The notes beneath the pieces were generated by a model. That model saw nothing but the letters and a program-made list of their open reading frames with translations, ran no database searches and had not been told where the DNA came from. The position numbers and the translations under genes are program-made. From contig NZ_AP023396.1 of the NCBI RefSeq assembly GCF_014466955.1, positions 4,712,001-4,776,000 of the forward strand: a DNA stretch of 64,000 nt, read 5' to 3'. Positions 27,658 through 37,546 of this stretch are shown here, in pieces. Origin of the DNA: Nocardia wallacei (GTDB taxonomy: Bacteria; Actinomycetota; Actinomycetes; Mycobacteriales; Mycobacteriaceae). Each line of letters opens with the position of its first letter. Within the stretch, counting starts at the first letter, position 1.

Positions 27658-27784
27658 GCGTGCTCCCTCAGCGAGTCCGACCGGTTTCCGGCATACCGGG
27701 TGCGGGTCATTCTGGCACGAGCGCACCGGCCGCGCCGCGCGACCTGCTGGCCGGGGCCCCGGCACGGTCCGCGCGCGGCGCGAT

Positions 27785-28231
27785 TCACTGCGCGGCGGCC
27801 AGGTTCTGCAGGCGCACCTGCCCGCGGGCGACCACCCGGTCGTCCTCGTCGGTGATCACGACCTGCCACAGCTGCTGCAACCGCCCGCGATGCACGGGGG
27901 TGGCCTCGCCACGCAGCGTGCCCTCGCGGACCGCCCGCAGGAAGTCGGTGTTGTTGTTGACGCCGACGACCGTGCCGCGCTCGCCGAACCAGGCCCCGCC
28001 GCCCACGCTGGCCAGGGTCTCGATCACCGTGCAGTACACGCCGCCGTTCACGATGCCGGCGGGCTGATGCTGCTGCGGCGACACCACCCACTCCGCCGCC
28101 ACTCGGTCCGGGCCGAGCGCGGTGTACTTCAGGCCGATCAGGTCGGTGAAAGTGCCCTCGCTGTAACGGGTCATGAGCTCCGGGGTCATGTCCGCCAGGG
28201 AGCGGACGTCGGGCTGGTCGCGCTGGGTCAT
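27785..28231 (-). CDS. PaaI-type hotdog thioesterase (Rv1847-like)
   Basis: 148 residues. The single hotdog domain has the family signature [21 protein letters not shown] and the strand [22 protein letters not shown]. It probably hydrolyses an acyl-CoA or aryl-CoA thioester; the substrate is unknown. In M. tuberculosis the homologue likewise sits immediately upstream of ureA, so this position is ancestral. The small-RNA candidate and its terminator lie just upstream on the same strand. Confidence 0.9.
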   Translation of the reverse strand: MTQRDQPDVRSLADMTPELMTRYSEGTFTDLIGLKYTALGPDRVAAEWVVSPQQHQPAGIVNGGVYCTVIETLASVGGGAWFGERGTVVGVNNNTDFLRAVREGTLRGEATPVHRGRLQQLWQVVITDEDDRVVARGQVRLQNLAAAQ

Positions 28232-28294
28232 ACCGAAAACACTTACACAGGGCGCGTACCGCCCGGTTCCCGGGTTCGGGGAAGCGCACCGCGA

Positions 28295-28394
28295 GATAAG
28301 AGAGCGGCGGGCCCCACGCAGTACGTGAAGCCCGCCGCGGCACAGGATCGGGAGTCGACCGCAGCCCTCGGGACTCTCGGCGATCCGGACGCCG
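28295..28394 (-). ncRNA. Candidate iron-responsive small RNA (MrsI-like)
   Basis: No gene fits here, but a complete small transcription unit does. An IdeR/DtxR-type box overlaps a TACACT -10, with a predicted start near 28394. The body of about 55 bases can fold (GGCG/CGCC; GAGTC...GACTC). An intrinsic terminator follows: a 9-bp stem GCGGCGGGC (28304-28312 plus-strand coordinates) with GCCCGCCGC (28330-28338), then TCTCTTATCT on this strand. Length is about 100 nt. In M. tuberculosis the IdeR-controlled sRNA MrsI (ncRv11846) lies beside Rv1847, and the next gene here is the Rv1847 homologue in the same orientation. The alternative is that the hairpin simply terminates the upstream gene. Confidence 0.6.
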
Positions 28395-28400
28395 AGTTCG

Positions 28401-28422
28401 AGTGTAGGGCAGGCTTACCTAA
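28401..28422 (-). promoter_or_regulatory. IdeR/DtxR iron box with -10, promoter of the sRNA candidate
   Basis: On the minus strand TTAGGTAAGCCTGCCCTAC (28404-28422) agrees with the iron-box consensus TTAGGTTAGSCTAACCTAA at all but three or four positions. TACACT (28401-28406) overlaps its downstream end as a TAnnnT -10. The box overlaps the stop codon of the upstream iron-uptake gene. Confidence 0.65.
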
Positions 28423-29122
28423 CTAAGCAAGCGCGACGCACCGGCATGCCGCGTTCCTCCATCGCCGCCAGCAACGCCTGTCCGCGCTCGGCGCCCAGCG
28501 CGGAGGAGGTCCGCGCCAGGTCCGGCACGTAGGTGGCAGCACCCACGACGGTCTCACCGACCAGCGCCCAGAACCGCCGCGCGCTCAAGCCAGCGCACCG
28601 GAACATGCTGTGCTGCACCAGCATCAGGACCGCCTCGCAGCGATGCGCCAGCCACACCGACATCGCCCGCTCGCACGGCAGCGTCACCACGCCCGGACCG
28701 CCCGCCAGCCGATCACCGTCGATTACTCGAATCGTGGTGTCCGACAGGCCCGCCCAGTCGATGCCGCCGTCGTTGTCGGTATGCACCCACAGATTCTCGA
28801 GCCCCGGATCCCATGCCCGCCCCTCGGCCACGAACAGGGCGACCACCCGGCCGACGACCGCGTGAATCAGCGCGGTCGCAACGACTTCCGCGGCAATGTC
28901 GGCACTGATCATCTCCGCGGCGTGACGCCGGTACATCAATTCGACACGCCCTTCGCGCGCCCCGTCGGCCAGGCGCCACCAGCGCCGCCGACCCTGATCG
29001 GCCATCGCCGCGACGGCGTACACCCGCGGATGTTCCGGCTGTAAGGCGCGCAGCCGGGCACACGCGTATCCGAACGCCTCGTCGGATCGGCGGGCCGGGT
29101 GGGCACTCATCGGTTCGGACAT
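28415..29122 (-). CDS. FhuF-like protein of a siderophore-iron uptake locus
   Basis: 235 residues. It resembles ferric-siderophore reductase/IucA-IucC C-terminal-like proteins that flank FecCD importers in Nocardia. The segment LMLVQHSMFRCAGLSARRFWALVGETVVGAA resembles the FhuF core. The C-terminal 2Fe-2S cysteine cluster of classical FhuF is absent: the protein ends PVRRACLVR with one Cys. It may therefore bind the siderophore without being an iron-sulfur reductase. GAGGAGG lies 5 bases before the ATG. It is divergent from the importer and shares the iron box at 29155. Confidence 0.6.
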   Translation of the reverse strand: MSEPMSAHPARRSDEAFGYACARLRALQPEHPRVYAVAAMADQGRRRWWRLADGAREGRVELMYRRHAAEMISADIAAEVVATALIHAVVGRVVALFVAEGRAWDPGLENLWVHTDNDGGIDWAGLSDTTIRVIDGDRLAGGPGVVTLPCERAMSVWLAHRCEAVLMLVQHSMFRCAGLSARRFWALVGETVVGAATYVPDLARTSSALGAERGQALLAAMEERGMPVRRACLVR

Positions 29123-29154
29123 CGAACCTCCTCGTCGGTTGGCCGAATCGAAAG

Positions 29155-29173
29155 ATAGGTTAGGCTTACCAGA
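29155..29173. promoter_or_regulatory. Iron box (IdeR/DmdR) in divergent uptake promoter
   Basis: ATAGGTTAGGCTTACCAGA matches the 19-bp DtxR/IdeR consensus at all but two or three positions. It lies between the FhuF-like gene and the first importer gene, 45 bases before its GTG. Iron-loaded IdeR bound here would repress both directions. Confidence 0.8.
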
Positions 29174-29218
29174 CTTACCGAGCAATGAATCGAATCACGT
29201 CAGGAGTTATTCGTCGCC

Positions 29219-30256
29219 GTGCCCGCCCGAGTCACCCTTCAACGGCACCGCGTCGCGGGTTTGCTGGTCCTGGCGGTATTACTGCTGGTCGTCACCGCCG
29301 CGGGCATCGCCGTGGGCGCTCGCTCGCTGTCGCTGGACGCGGTCTACCACGCGCTCAGCTGCCCGGACGGCTGGCCGCTGACCTGCCCGGCGAGCACCCC
29401 CGCCGACCAGATCGTGCGCGAACTGCGGTTGCCCCGAACCGGTTTGGCGCTGCTCACCGGACTGGCCCTCGGGATCGCCGGTGCGCTCATCCAGGGTTAC
29501 ACACGCAATCCGCTCGCCGACGCCGGGCTGCTCGGACTCAACGCCGGGGCGGCGTTCCTGGCGGCGCTGTCGATTCATCTGTTCGCCCTCACCCGCCCGG
29601 ACCAGTACATCTGGTTCGCCTTCGCGGGCGCGCTGATCGCGGGGCTGGTGGTGTTCGGAGTGTCCGCGGTGGGCGGGGGCGCCGCGAGCCCGCTGAGCCT
29701 GGTGCTCGCGGGCGCCGCCGCGACCGCCCTACTGCAGGCGTTGACGAATGCCGTTGTGCTACTGGACCCGACGGCGCTGGACACCTACCGATTCTGGGTG
29801 GTCGGGACCGTCGCCGGACACGACACCGACGTGTTGCGGCAGGTCCTGCCGTTCCTGCTGCTCGGGACGGTGCTGGCGCTGGTGGCCGCGCCCGGCCTCA
29901 ACGCGCTGGGCCTGGGCGAGGACGTGGCCCGCGGCCTGGGTGTGAACGTCGGACGCAACCGGGCGCTGGGCCTCGCGGCGGTCGTGCTGCTCACCGGCGC
30001 GGCCACCGCCGCGGTCGGGCCCATCTCGTTTCTCGGACTGGTCGTCCCGCATCTGGCCCGGATGCTCACCGGGCCGGATCACCGCTGGCTCCTGCCCTAT
30101 TCGGGCCTGCTGGGCGCGTTGCTTCTGCTACTGGCCGATATCGCGGGCCGCGTCGTCGCGCGTCCCGGCGAGATGCAGACCGGCATCGTCCTCGCGGCGA
30201 TCGGCGCGCCCTGCTTCATCTGGTTCGTGCGACGGCGAAAGGCGGTGGGACTGTGA
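29219..30256 (+). CDS. FecCD-family siderophore ABC permease (first subunit)
   Basis: 345 residues, about ten membrane helices, BtuC/FecCD family. RLPRTGLALLTGLALGIAGALIQGYTRNPLADAGLLGLNAGAA is the family N-terminal signature; AAVGPISFLGLVVPHLARMLTGPDHR near residue 265 is the coupling region. GTG start with AGGAG 12 bases upstream. First gene of an importer operon under an iron box. Confidence 0.93.
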   Translation: MPARVTLQRHRVAGLLVLAVLLLVVTAAGIAVGARSLSLDAVYHALSCPDGWPLTCPASTPADQIVRELRLPRTGLALLTGLALGIAGALIQGYTRNPLADAGLLGLNAGAAFLAALSIHLFALTRPDQYIWFAFAGALIAGLVVFGVSAVGGGAASPLSLVLAGAAATALLQALTNAVVLLDPTALDTYRFWVVGTVAGHDTDVLRQVLPFLLLGTVLALVAAPGLNALGLGEDVARGLGVNVGRNRALGLAAVVLLTGAATAAVGPISFLGLVVPHLARMLTGPDHRWLLPYSGLLGALLLLLADIAGRVVARPGEMQTGIVLAAIGAPCFIWFVRRRKAVGL

Positions 30257-30350
30257 CATTCCCTCGGGCGCACGCCTCGACCGGTCGGTCGCCGCACCGC
30301 ACCCGCGTGCCGGTGCGGGCACGGGCGACGGCACGAAAGGTGGTGGCGGC

Positions 30351-31436
30351 GTGAGCCTTCCGACACTGTCGCGGGCCCGGCCCGCCGTGCGCATCGGCCC
30401 GTTCTCCGCCGTGCTGCGGCTGTCGGTGCTGCTCACCGTGGCCGGGCTCGTAGCGGCGACGCTCGTGCTGTTCGCGCTCGATATCTCGGTGGGCGAGTTC
30501 GGGATTCCGCTGGGGCGGGTGCTGGATGTGCTCGCCGGCGGGGGGACGCGGGCGCAGCGTTTCGTCATCTTCGAATCGCGGCTGCCGCGCGCGGTGACCG
30601 CCGTCGTCGCGGGCGCGGCGCTCGGGCTGGCCGGGGCGATCACCCAGTCGATCCTGCACAACCCGCTCGCCAGCCCGGACCTGCTCGGCATCACCGCGGG
30701 CGCGAGTTTCGCCGCCGTCGCCGCGGTCGCGGGCACCGGAACGGCGACGGGCGTCGCGGCTACCGTCGGCGTCCCCCTGGCGGCGCTGGCCGGCGGACTG
30801 CTCACTGCCGCGGCGATCTACGTGCTGGCGTGGGGACGCTCGCGCGACGGCGCGGCCGGTGCGACGGGAATGCGGTTGGTGCTCATCGGAATCGGCGTCA
30901 ACGCCCTGCTGCTGTCCGGGGTGAGCTGGCTGATGACCCGGGCCACGCTCACCGACGCCACCCGCGCCCAGCTGTGGCTCACCGGTTCGCTCAACGGCGC
31001 GGACTGGTCGCGTGCCGTCCCCGCCGCGATCGCGCTCACCGTGGTGCTGGTGGTCACCGCCGCCTCCGCGCGCACGCTCGCCGCGCTGCGCTTCGGCACC
31101 GAAACCACTCGGGCGCTGGGTGTTCGGCTGCAGGCGCAACAGGGATTGCTGCTGGGCGCGGCGGTCGTCGCGGCGTCACTGGCCACCGCCGCCGTCGGGC
31201 CGGTCGCGTTCGTCGGCCTGGCCGCGCCGCAGATCGCGCGGCGGCTGCTGCGGCTGCCGGGCGAGCCGGTGCTCGGATCGGCCCTCGTCGGGGCACTCGT
31301 CGTGGTCGGCGCGGATGTCGTCGCGCGTACCGTGGTTCCCGTCGATCTACCGGTCGGCATCATCACCGCCGCGCTCGGCGGACCGTTCCTGCTGTTGTTG
31401 CTCGTGCGCACGAACCGGAAGGCGACCATCTCATGA
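30351..31436 (+). CDS. FecCD-family siderophore ABC permease (second subunit)
   Basis: 361 residues. Same family: RLPRAVTAVVAGAALGLAGAITQSILHNPLASPDLLGITAGAS and AAVGPVAFVGLAAPQIARRLLR. The pair would form the heterodimeric membrane channel. The gap to the first permease is 94 bases, unusually long for this operon type, and holds no gene. AAAGG precedes the GTG. The stop overlaps the ATPase start as ATGA. Confidence 0.93.
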   Translation: MSLPTLSRARPAVRIGPFSAVLRLSVLLTVAGLVAATLVLFALDISVGEFGIPLGRVLDVLAGGGTRAQRFVIFESRLPRAVTAVVAGAALGLAGAITQSILHNPLASPDLLGITAGASFAAVAAVAGTGTATGVAATVGVPLAALAGGLLTAAAIYVLAWGRSRDGAAGATGMRLVLIGIGVNALLLSGVSWLMTRATLTDATRAQLWLTGSLNGADWSRAVPAAIALTVVLVVTAASARTLAALRFGTETTRALGVRLQAQQGLLLGAAVVAASLATAAVGPVAFVGLAAPQIARRLLRLPGEPVLGSALVGALVVVGADVVARTVVPVDLPVGIITAALGGPFLLLLLVRTNRKATIS

Positions 31437-32275
31437 CGGCCACCCCGCATCGCCTCACCGCCGACGACATCACCCTCGGATACGGCGGCCGCGTCATCGT
31501 CGACGGTCTGTCCCTCGAGATCGAGACCGGCGTGATCACCACCGTGATCGGCCCGAACGGCTGCGGCAAGTCCACGCTGCTGCGGGCGCTGGGCCGGCTG
31601 CTGCGCCCGCGCGCGGGCCGAGTCCTGCTGGACGGCAAGGCGATCGCCACGCTGAAGACCAGGGACGTGGCGCGGATCGTGGGCATGCTCCCGCAGACAC
31701 CGGTCGCCCCGGAGGGCCTCACCGTCGCCGATCTCGTTGCGCGCGGCCGTCATCCGCACCAGTCGTGGCTGCGGCAGTGGTCGGCCGACGACGAGACCGA
31801 AGTGGCGACCGCGCTGGCGCAGACCGGCATCGCCGACCTCGCCGACCGCACCCTCGACGAATTGTCCGGCGGCCAGCGCCAGCGCGCCTGGATCTCGATG
31901 GCGCTCGCGCAGGGCACCGACATCCTGCTGCTGGACGAGCCGACCACCTACCTGGACCTGGCCCATTCGCTCGAGGTGCTGGACCTGGTCGACCGCCTGC
32001 ACGCCGACCTCGGCCGCACGGTGGTGATGGTGCTGCACGACCTGAACCTCGCCATCCGCTACAGCGATCGGCTGATCGTGATGCGGGACGGCCGCATCGT
32101 CGCGCAGGGCGCGCCCGCCGACATCGTCGACGCCGCCCTGCTGCGCGAGGTGTTCGGTCTCGAGGCCAGCGTGCTCGACGATCCGGTCTCCGGACGCCCG
32201 ATGATCGTGCCGATCGGAACCCGGCACGTGCGCGGCGCCGTGGGTGGTCCCGACCGGTACCCCGCACCCCTATGA
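31433..32275 (+). CDS. Siderophore ABC transporter ATPase (FecE/FepC-like)
   Basis: 280 residues. Walker A GPNGCGKST (40-48), Q-loop LPQTP, signature LSGGQ (144-148), Walker B ILLLDEP (D168, E169), H-loop VLHDLN. Drives ferric-siderophore import with the two permeases. No substrate-binding lipoprotein is encoded in the operon, so a binding protein must come from elsewhere. Confidence 0.95.
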   Translation: MTATPHRLTADDITLGYGGRVIVDGLSLEIETGVITTVIGPNGCGKSTLLRALGRLLRPRAGRVLLDGKAIATLKTRDVARIVGMLPQTPVAPEGLTVADLVARGRHPHQSWLRQWSADDETEVATALAQTGIADLADRTLDELSGGQRQRAWISMALAQGTDILLLDEPTTYLDLAHSLEVLDLVDRLHADLGRTVVMVLHDLNLAIRYSDRLIVMRDGRIVAQGAPADIVDAALLREVFGLEASVLDDPVSGRPMIVPIGTRHVRGAVGGPDRYPAPL

Positions 32276-32311
32276 AAAATCCCACACAGTTACCGACCGG
32301 TTACGACGAAC

Positions 32312-32346
32312 TGTAGTACGCATTTGTGTCGTTGCCTCCGTAAACT
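32312..32346 (+). promoter_or_regulatory. blaI promoter: leaderless -10 with possible BlaI half-site
   Basis: TAAACT (32341-32346) ends 6 bases before the blaI ATG, as expected for a leaderless message; no ribosome site precedes that ATG. TGTAGTA (32312-32318) resembles one arm of a BlaI-type operator, but the second arm is not clear. Confidence 0.45.
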
Positions 32347-32352
32347 TGTGGG

Positions 32353-32769
32353 ATGGCAGGTCTTGGTGAACTCGAGAAAGCGGTCATGGACCAGTTGTGG
32401 TCGGCCGATGAACCGCAGACGGTCCGGCAGGTCCACGAGGCCCTCGCGGCGCGCCGCGAACTCGCGTACACCACGGTGATGACCGTGCTGCAGCGACTGG
32501 CGAAGAAGAATCTGGTCGTCCAGCAGCGCGACGACCGCGCCCATCGCTACGCCCCGGTGCATACGCGCGACGAATTGGTCGCGAGCCTGATGGTCGACGC
32601 GCTGCAGCAGGCCGACGAGGTCGGCAGCCGCCGCGCCGCGCTGGTGCACTTCGTCGAGCAGGTCGGAAAGGATGAGGCTGCCGCTCTACGGGACGCACTC
32701 GCTAAGCTCGAAGCAACCGAGGCCGCGCGCAACGCGTCCGACGACAAGGGAGTCGCCCCGCCGCAGTAG
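32353..32769 (+). CDS. blaI: BlaI-family transcriptional repressor
   Basis: 138 residues, the same length as M. tuberculosis BlaI (Rv1846c). Winged-helix DNA-binding domain: GELEKAVMDQLWSADEPQTVRQVHEAL, then AYTTVMTVLQRLAKKNLVVQQRDDRAHRYAP. The C-terminal helices give the dimer. In relatives BlaI represses beta-lactamase and the adjacent membrane protease and is cleaved on beta-lactam exposure. The M56 peptidase follows, as in mycobacteria. The window's two beta-lactamase-type genes are elsewhere. Confidence 0.93.
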   Translation: MAGLGELEKAVMDQLWSADEPQTVRQVHEALAARRELAYTTVMTVLQRLAKKNLVVQQRDDRAHRYAPVHTRDELVASLMVDALQQADEVGSRRAALVHFVEQVGKDEAAALRDALAKLEATEAARNASDDKGVAPPQ

Positions 32770-32829
32770 GTTGGTCACGCGGGAGCGCCGCGATCTCGGG
32801 CCCTGGCCCCACAACGCAGTGAGCTGAGC

Positions 32830-33783
32830 ATGAACGCAACCGCGCCGGTCTTCGCCGGTCTCGCCTTGCTTCTGGCGGGACCGGTGCCGAGCTTGCTCAG
32901 CCGAGCCCGATGGCCGTACCGGACGCCGCGCGCGGCGCTCGTGCTGTGGCAGGCCGTCGCGCTGGCCGCCGTGCTCAGTGCCTTCGGGTCCGGGCTGGCC
33001 ATCGCGAGCCTGCTGCTGGTGCCCGGGCCGGACGGACGGCCCACCACCTCCCCCACCGACGAGATCGACGCGCTCGGGCTGCCGCTGTGGCTGGCGTATG
33101 TGGTCGTCTTCGCGCTGACCCTGCTGGTCGGCGCCCGCCTGATCTACGCGGCGATCCGCGTCGGGGTGCACACGCGCCGCCGCCGCGCCCGGCACCGCAT
33201 GCTGGTCGACCTGCTCGACCAGGGGCGCGAATACCGGCACAGCGAGCGCGGCGCCGCCGACATCCGGGTGCTCGCGGCCACCGAGCCGATCGCCTACTGC
33301 CTGCCGGGACTGCGCCGCCGCGTGGTGCTCAGCCAGGGCACCTTCACCAACCTGTCCGACGCCGAGCTGAAGGCGATCGTCAGTCACGAGCGTTCGCACC
33401 TGCGCGCCAGGCACGATCTGGTGCTCGAGGCGTTCACCGCCGCGCACGAGGCGTTCCCGCGCGTCGTGCGCAGCAAGTCGGCACTGGATTCGGTGAAGTT
33501 GCTCATCGAACTGCTCGCCGACGATTCCGCGGTCAAGGTCACCGGGCCGACACCGCTGGCGCGGGCGCTGGTGGCCTGCTCGAATTCGACTGCGCCGCAA
33601 GGGGCGATGGCCGTCGGCGGCCCCACCACGCTGATCCGGATCCAGCGGCTGGCCGGGCCGCTCGGCGATATCCGGATCGCGGTGGCGGCCTACCTGGTGG
33701 CCGCGGCCATCCTGGTGGTACCGACGCTGGCCGTGGCGATTCCGTGGCTGGTCGAGCTGAGCCGATTGTTCAGTGGAGGGTGA
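32830..33783 (+). CDS. M56-family membrane metallopeptidase (BlaR1-like, Rv1845c homologue)
   Basis: 317 residues. Membrane helices are near residues 5-20, 35-65, 85-110 and at the C-terminus (AYLVAAAILVVPTLAVAIPWLV). The zinc site H186-E-R-S-H190 (HExxH) lies in the cytoplasmic domain, after RRRVVLSQGTFTNLSDAELKAI. There is no penicillin-binding sensor domain as in staphylococcal BlaR1, so signal detection must differ. Partner of BlaI. Confidence 0.9.
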   Translation: MNATAPVFAGLALLLAGPVPSLLSRARWPYRTPRAALVLWQAVALAAVLSAFGSGLAIASLLLVPGPDGRPTTSPTDEIDALGLPLWLAYVVVFALTLLVGARLIYAAIRVGVHTRRRRARHRMLVDLLDQGREYRHSERGAADIRVLAATEPIAYCLPGLRRRVVLSQGTFTNLSDAELKAIVSHERSHLRARHDLVLEAFTAAHEAFPRVVRSKSALDSVKLLIELLADDSAVKVTGPTPLARALVACSNSTAPQGAMAVGGPTTLIRIQRLAGPLGDIRIAVAAYLVAAAILVVPTLAVAIPWLVELSRLFSGG

Positions 33784-33785
33784 TC

Positions 33786-35946
<2,161 letters not shown>

Positions 35947-36062
35947 CCACTCTCCGGCGCCGCGCGCATTCCGGCTTTCCGGTGTGCCGCGGCCCCGGAG
36001 TGGCGGACCCGACCCGGTAGCATGACAGCAAGTACACAGCTCCGTTTGCCGAAAGGACCCAG

Positions 36063-36170
36063 TTGTCACCCGCGTCCGAGGGCGCCATACAGGAGGGCTC
36101 CTCTACCGAGCCGGGTGACCAACCCGGCGCCCCCGTAACCACCGTTCCTCCCCCGCCGGGGCGGTGCTGA
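36063..36170 (+). CDS. Candidate 35-residue leader peptide ahead of CBS genes
   Basis: TTG start 5 bases after a GAAAGGA ribosome site. The frame is Ser/Pro/Gly-rich (ending TTVPPPPGRC) and stops 2 bases before the ATG of the CBS-domain gene. That gene has no good ribosome site of its own, so this frame may couple its translation. TAGCAT (36018-36023) is a possible -10. No homology recognised. Confidence 0.35.
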   Translation: MSPASEGAIQEGSSTEPGDQPGAPVTTVPPPPGRC

Positions 36171-36172
36171 CC

Positions 36173-37546
36173 ATGTCGGTCGTACTCACTGTGCTCAGCC
36201 TGGTGGGCTTCATCGCGCTCACCCTCGGCACCGCGCTGTTCGTCGCCGCCGAATTCTCCCTCACCGCGCTCGAGCGCAGCACCGTCGAGGCCCACGCCCG
36301 CGACGGCGACCGGCGGGCCCGCCAGGTCCGGCACGCCCATCGCACGCTGTCGTTCCAGCTGTCCGGCGCCCAGCTCGGCATCACTATCACCACCCTGGTC
36401 ACCGGCTACATCGCCGAACCGGTGCTGGCCCGCCTGCTCGAGCCGCTGTTCACCGCCGCTGGACTGGGAACCGGTGCGGCACAGGGCATTTCGCTGGCTC
36501 TGGCGCTGGTGCTGGCCACCTCGTTGTCGATGACCTACGGCGAGCTGGTGCCCAAGAACATGGCCATCGCCAATCCGCTGGGCGCCGCCCGGCTCACCGC
36601 CGGTCCCATGATCGCCTTCTCCGCGGTGTTCCAGTGGCTGATCAAGCTCCTCAACGGCACCGCCAACTGGGTGCTGCGCCGGTTCGGCATCGAACCCGCC
36701 GAGGAGCTGCGCTCGGCGCGCTCCCCGCAGGAACTCGGCTCGCTGGTGCGCACCTCGGCGCAGCGCGGGGCATTGGATCTGCGCACGGCCCTGGTCGTGG
36801 ACCGGTCCCTGGCATTCGGTGACCGCAGCGCCGAGGAGCTCATGACGCCACGGGTCAAGATCGAAACCCTCGACCAGGACGACACCATCGCCGACCTGAT
36901 CACCGCCGCGAGCCGCACCGGATTCTCGCGGTTCCCCGTGATCGATGGCGATCTGGACAACACGCTCGGCGTCGTGCACATCAAACAGGCGTTCCTGCAC
37001 CCGGTCCGGGAGCGGCGCACCATCCGGCTGCGCTCGATCGCCCACCCGGTGCCGATAGTCCCGGCCAGCCTGGACGGTGACGCCGTGCTGGAACGCGTCC
37101 GCGCCGACGGCATGCAGGTGGCGCTGGTGGTCGACGAGTACGGCGGTACCGCCGGCATGGTCACCACCGAGGACATCATCGAGGAAATCCTCGGCGACGT
37201 CCGCGACGAGCACGACGAGGAGGAACTCGACGTGCGCCGCACCGCCGCGGGCTGGAACTGCTCGGGCCTGCTGCGGGTCGACGAGCTGGCCCGCGCCACC
37301 GGCTACGAGGCGCCCGAGGGCGAGTACGAAACCCTCGGCGGCCTGGTTCTCACCGAACTCGGCCGCATACCCGACGCCGGTGACGAGGTGCTGCTGCCCA
37401 GTCCCGCCGCGCACCAGACCCAGCCGCACACCAACGGCGGCTGGCTGGCCCAGGTGGAACGCATGGACGGCCGCCGCATCGACCGGGTGCTGCTGCGCCC
37501 GATCGACGGCGACACCCTCGCACAGTGGGAGCTGCTCCATGGGTGA
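36173..37546 (+). CDS. CNNM/CorC-type membrane protein with CBS pair (Rv1842c-like)
   Basis: 457 residues. N-terminal DUF21/CNNM membrane domain with helices near 2-25, 75-100 and 110-150 (LGTALFVAAEFSLTALERSTVEAHA; MTYGELVPKNMAIANP). Two CBS domains follow (EELMTPRVKIETLDQDDTIADLI; VVDEYGGTAGMVTTEDIIEEILGDVRDEHD), then a CorC/HlyC domain. The family is implicated in Mg2+ (and Co2+) transport; older annotation calls it hemolysin-like. A GTG 9 bases upstream is an alternative start. Overlaps the next gene by 8 bases. Confidence 0.9.
   Translation: MSVVLTVLSLVGFIALTLGTALFVAAEFSLTALERSTVEAHARDGDRRARQVRHAHRTLSFQLSGAQLGITITTLVTGYIAEPVLARLLEPLFTAAGLGTGAAQGISLALALVLATSLSMTYGELVPKNMAIANPLGAARLTAGPMIAFSAVFQWLIKLLNGTANWVLRRFGIEPAEELRSARSPQELGSLVRTSAQRGALDLRTALVVDRSLAFGDRSAEELMTPRVKIETLDQDDTIADLITAASRTGFSRFPVIDGDLDNTLGVVHIKQAFLHPVRERRTIRLRSIAHPVPIVPASLDGDAVLERVRADGMQVALVVDEYGGTAGMVTTEDIIEEILGDVRDEHDEEELDVRRTAAGWNCSGLLRVDELARATGYEAPEGEYETLGGLVLTELGRIPDAGDEVLLPSPAAHQTQPHTNGGWLAQVERMDGRRIDRVLLRPIDGDTLAQWELLHG

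Noticed and set aside
28231..28422. Iron box read as the promoter of the thioesterase-urease genes
   Set aside because: An intrinsic terminator lies between the box and the thioesterase start, so a separate short RNA is the better explanation; read-through cannot be excluded.
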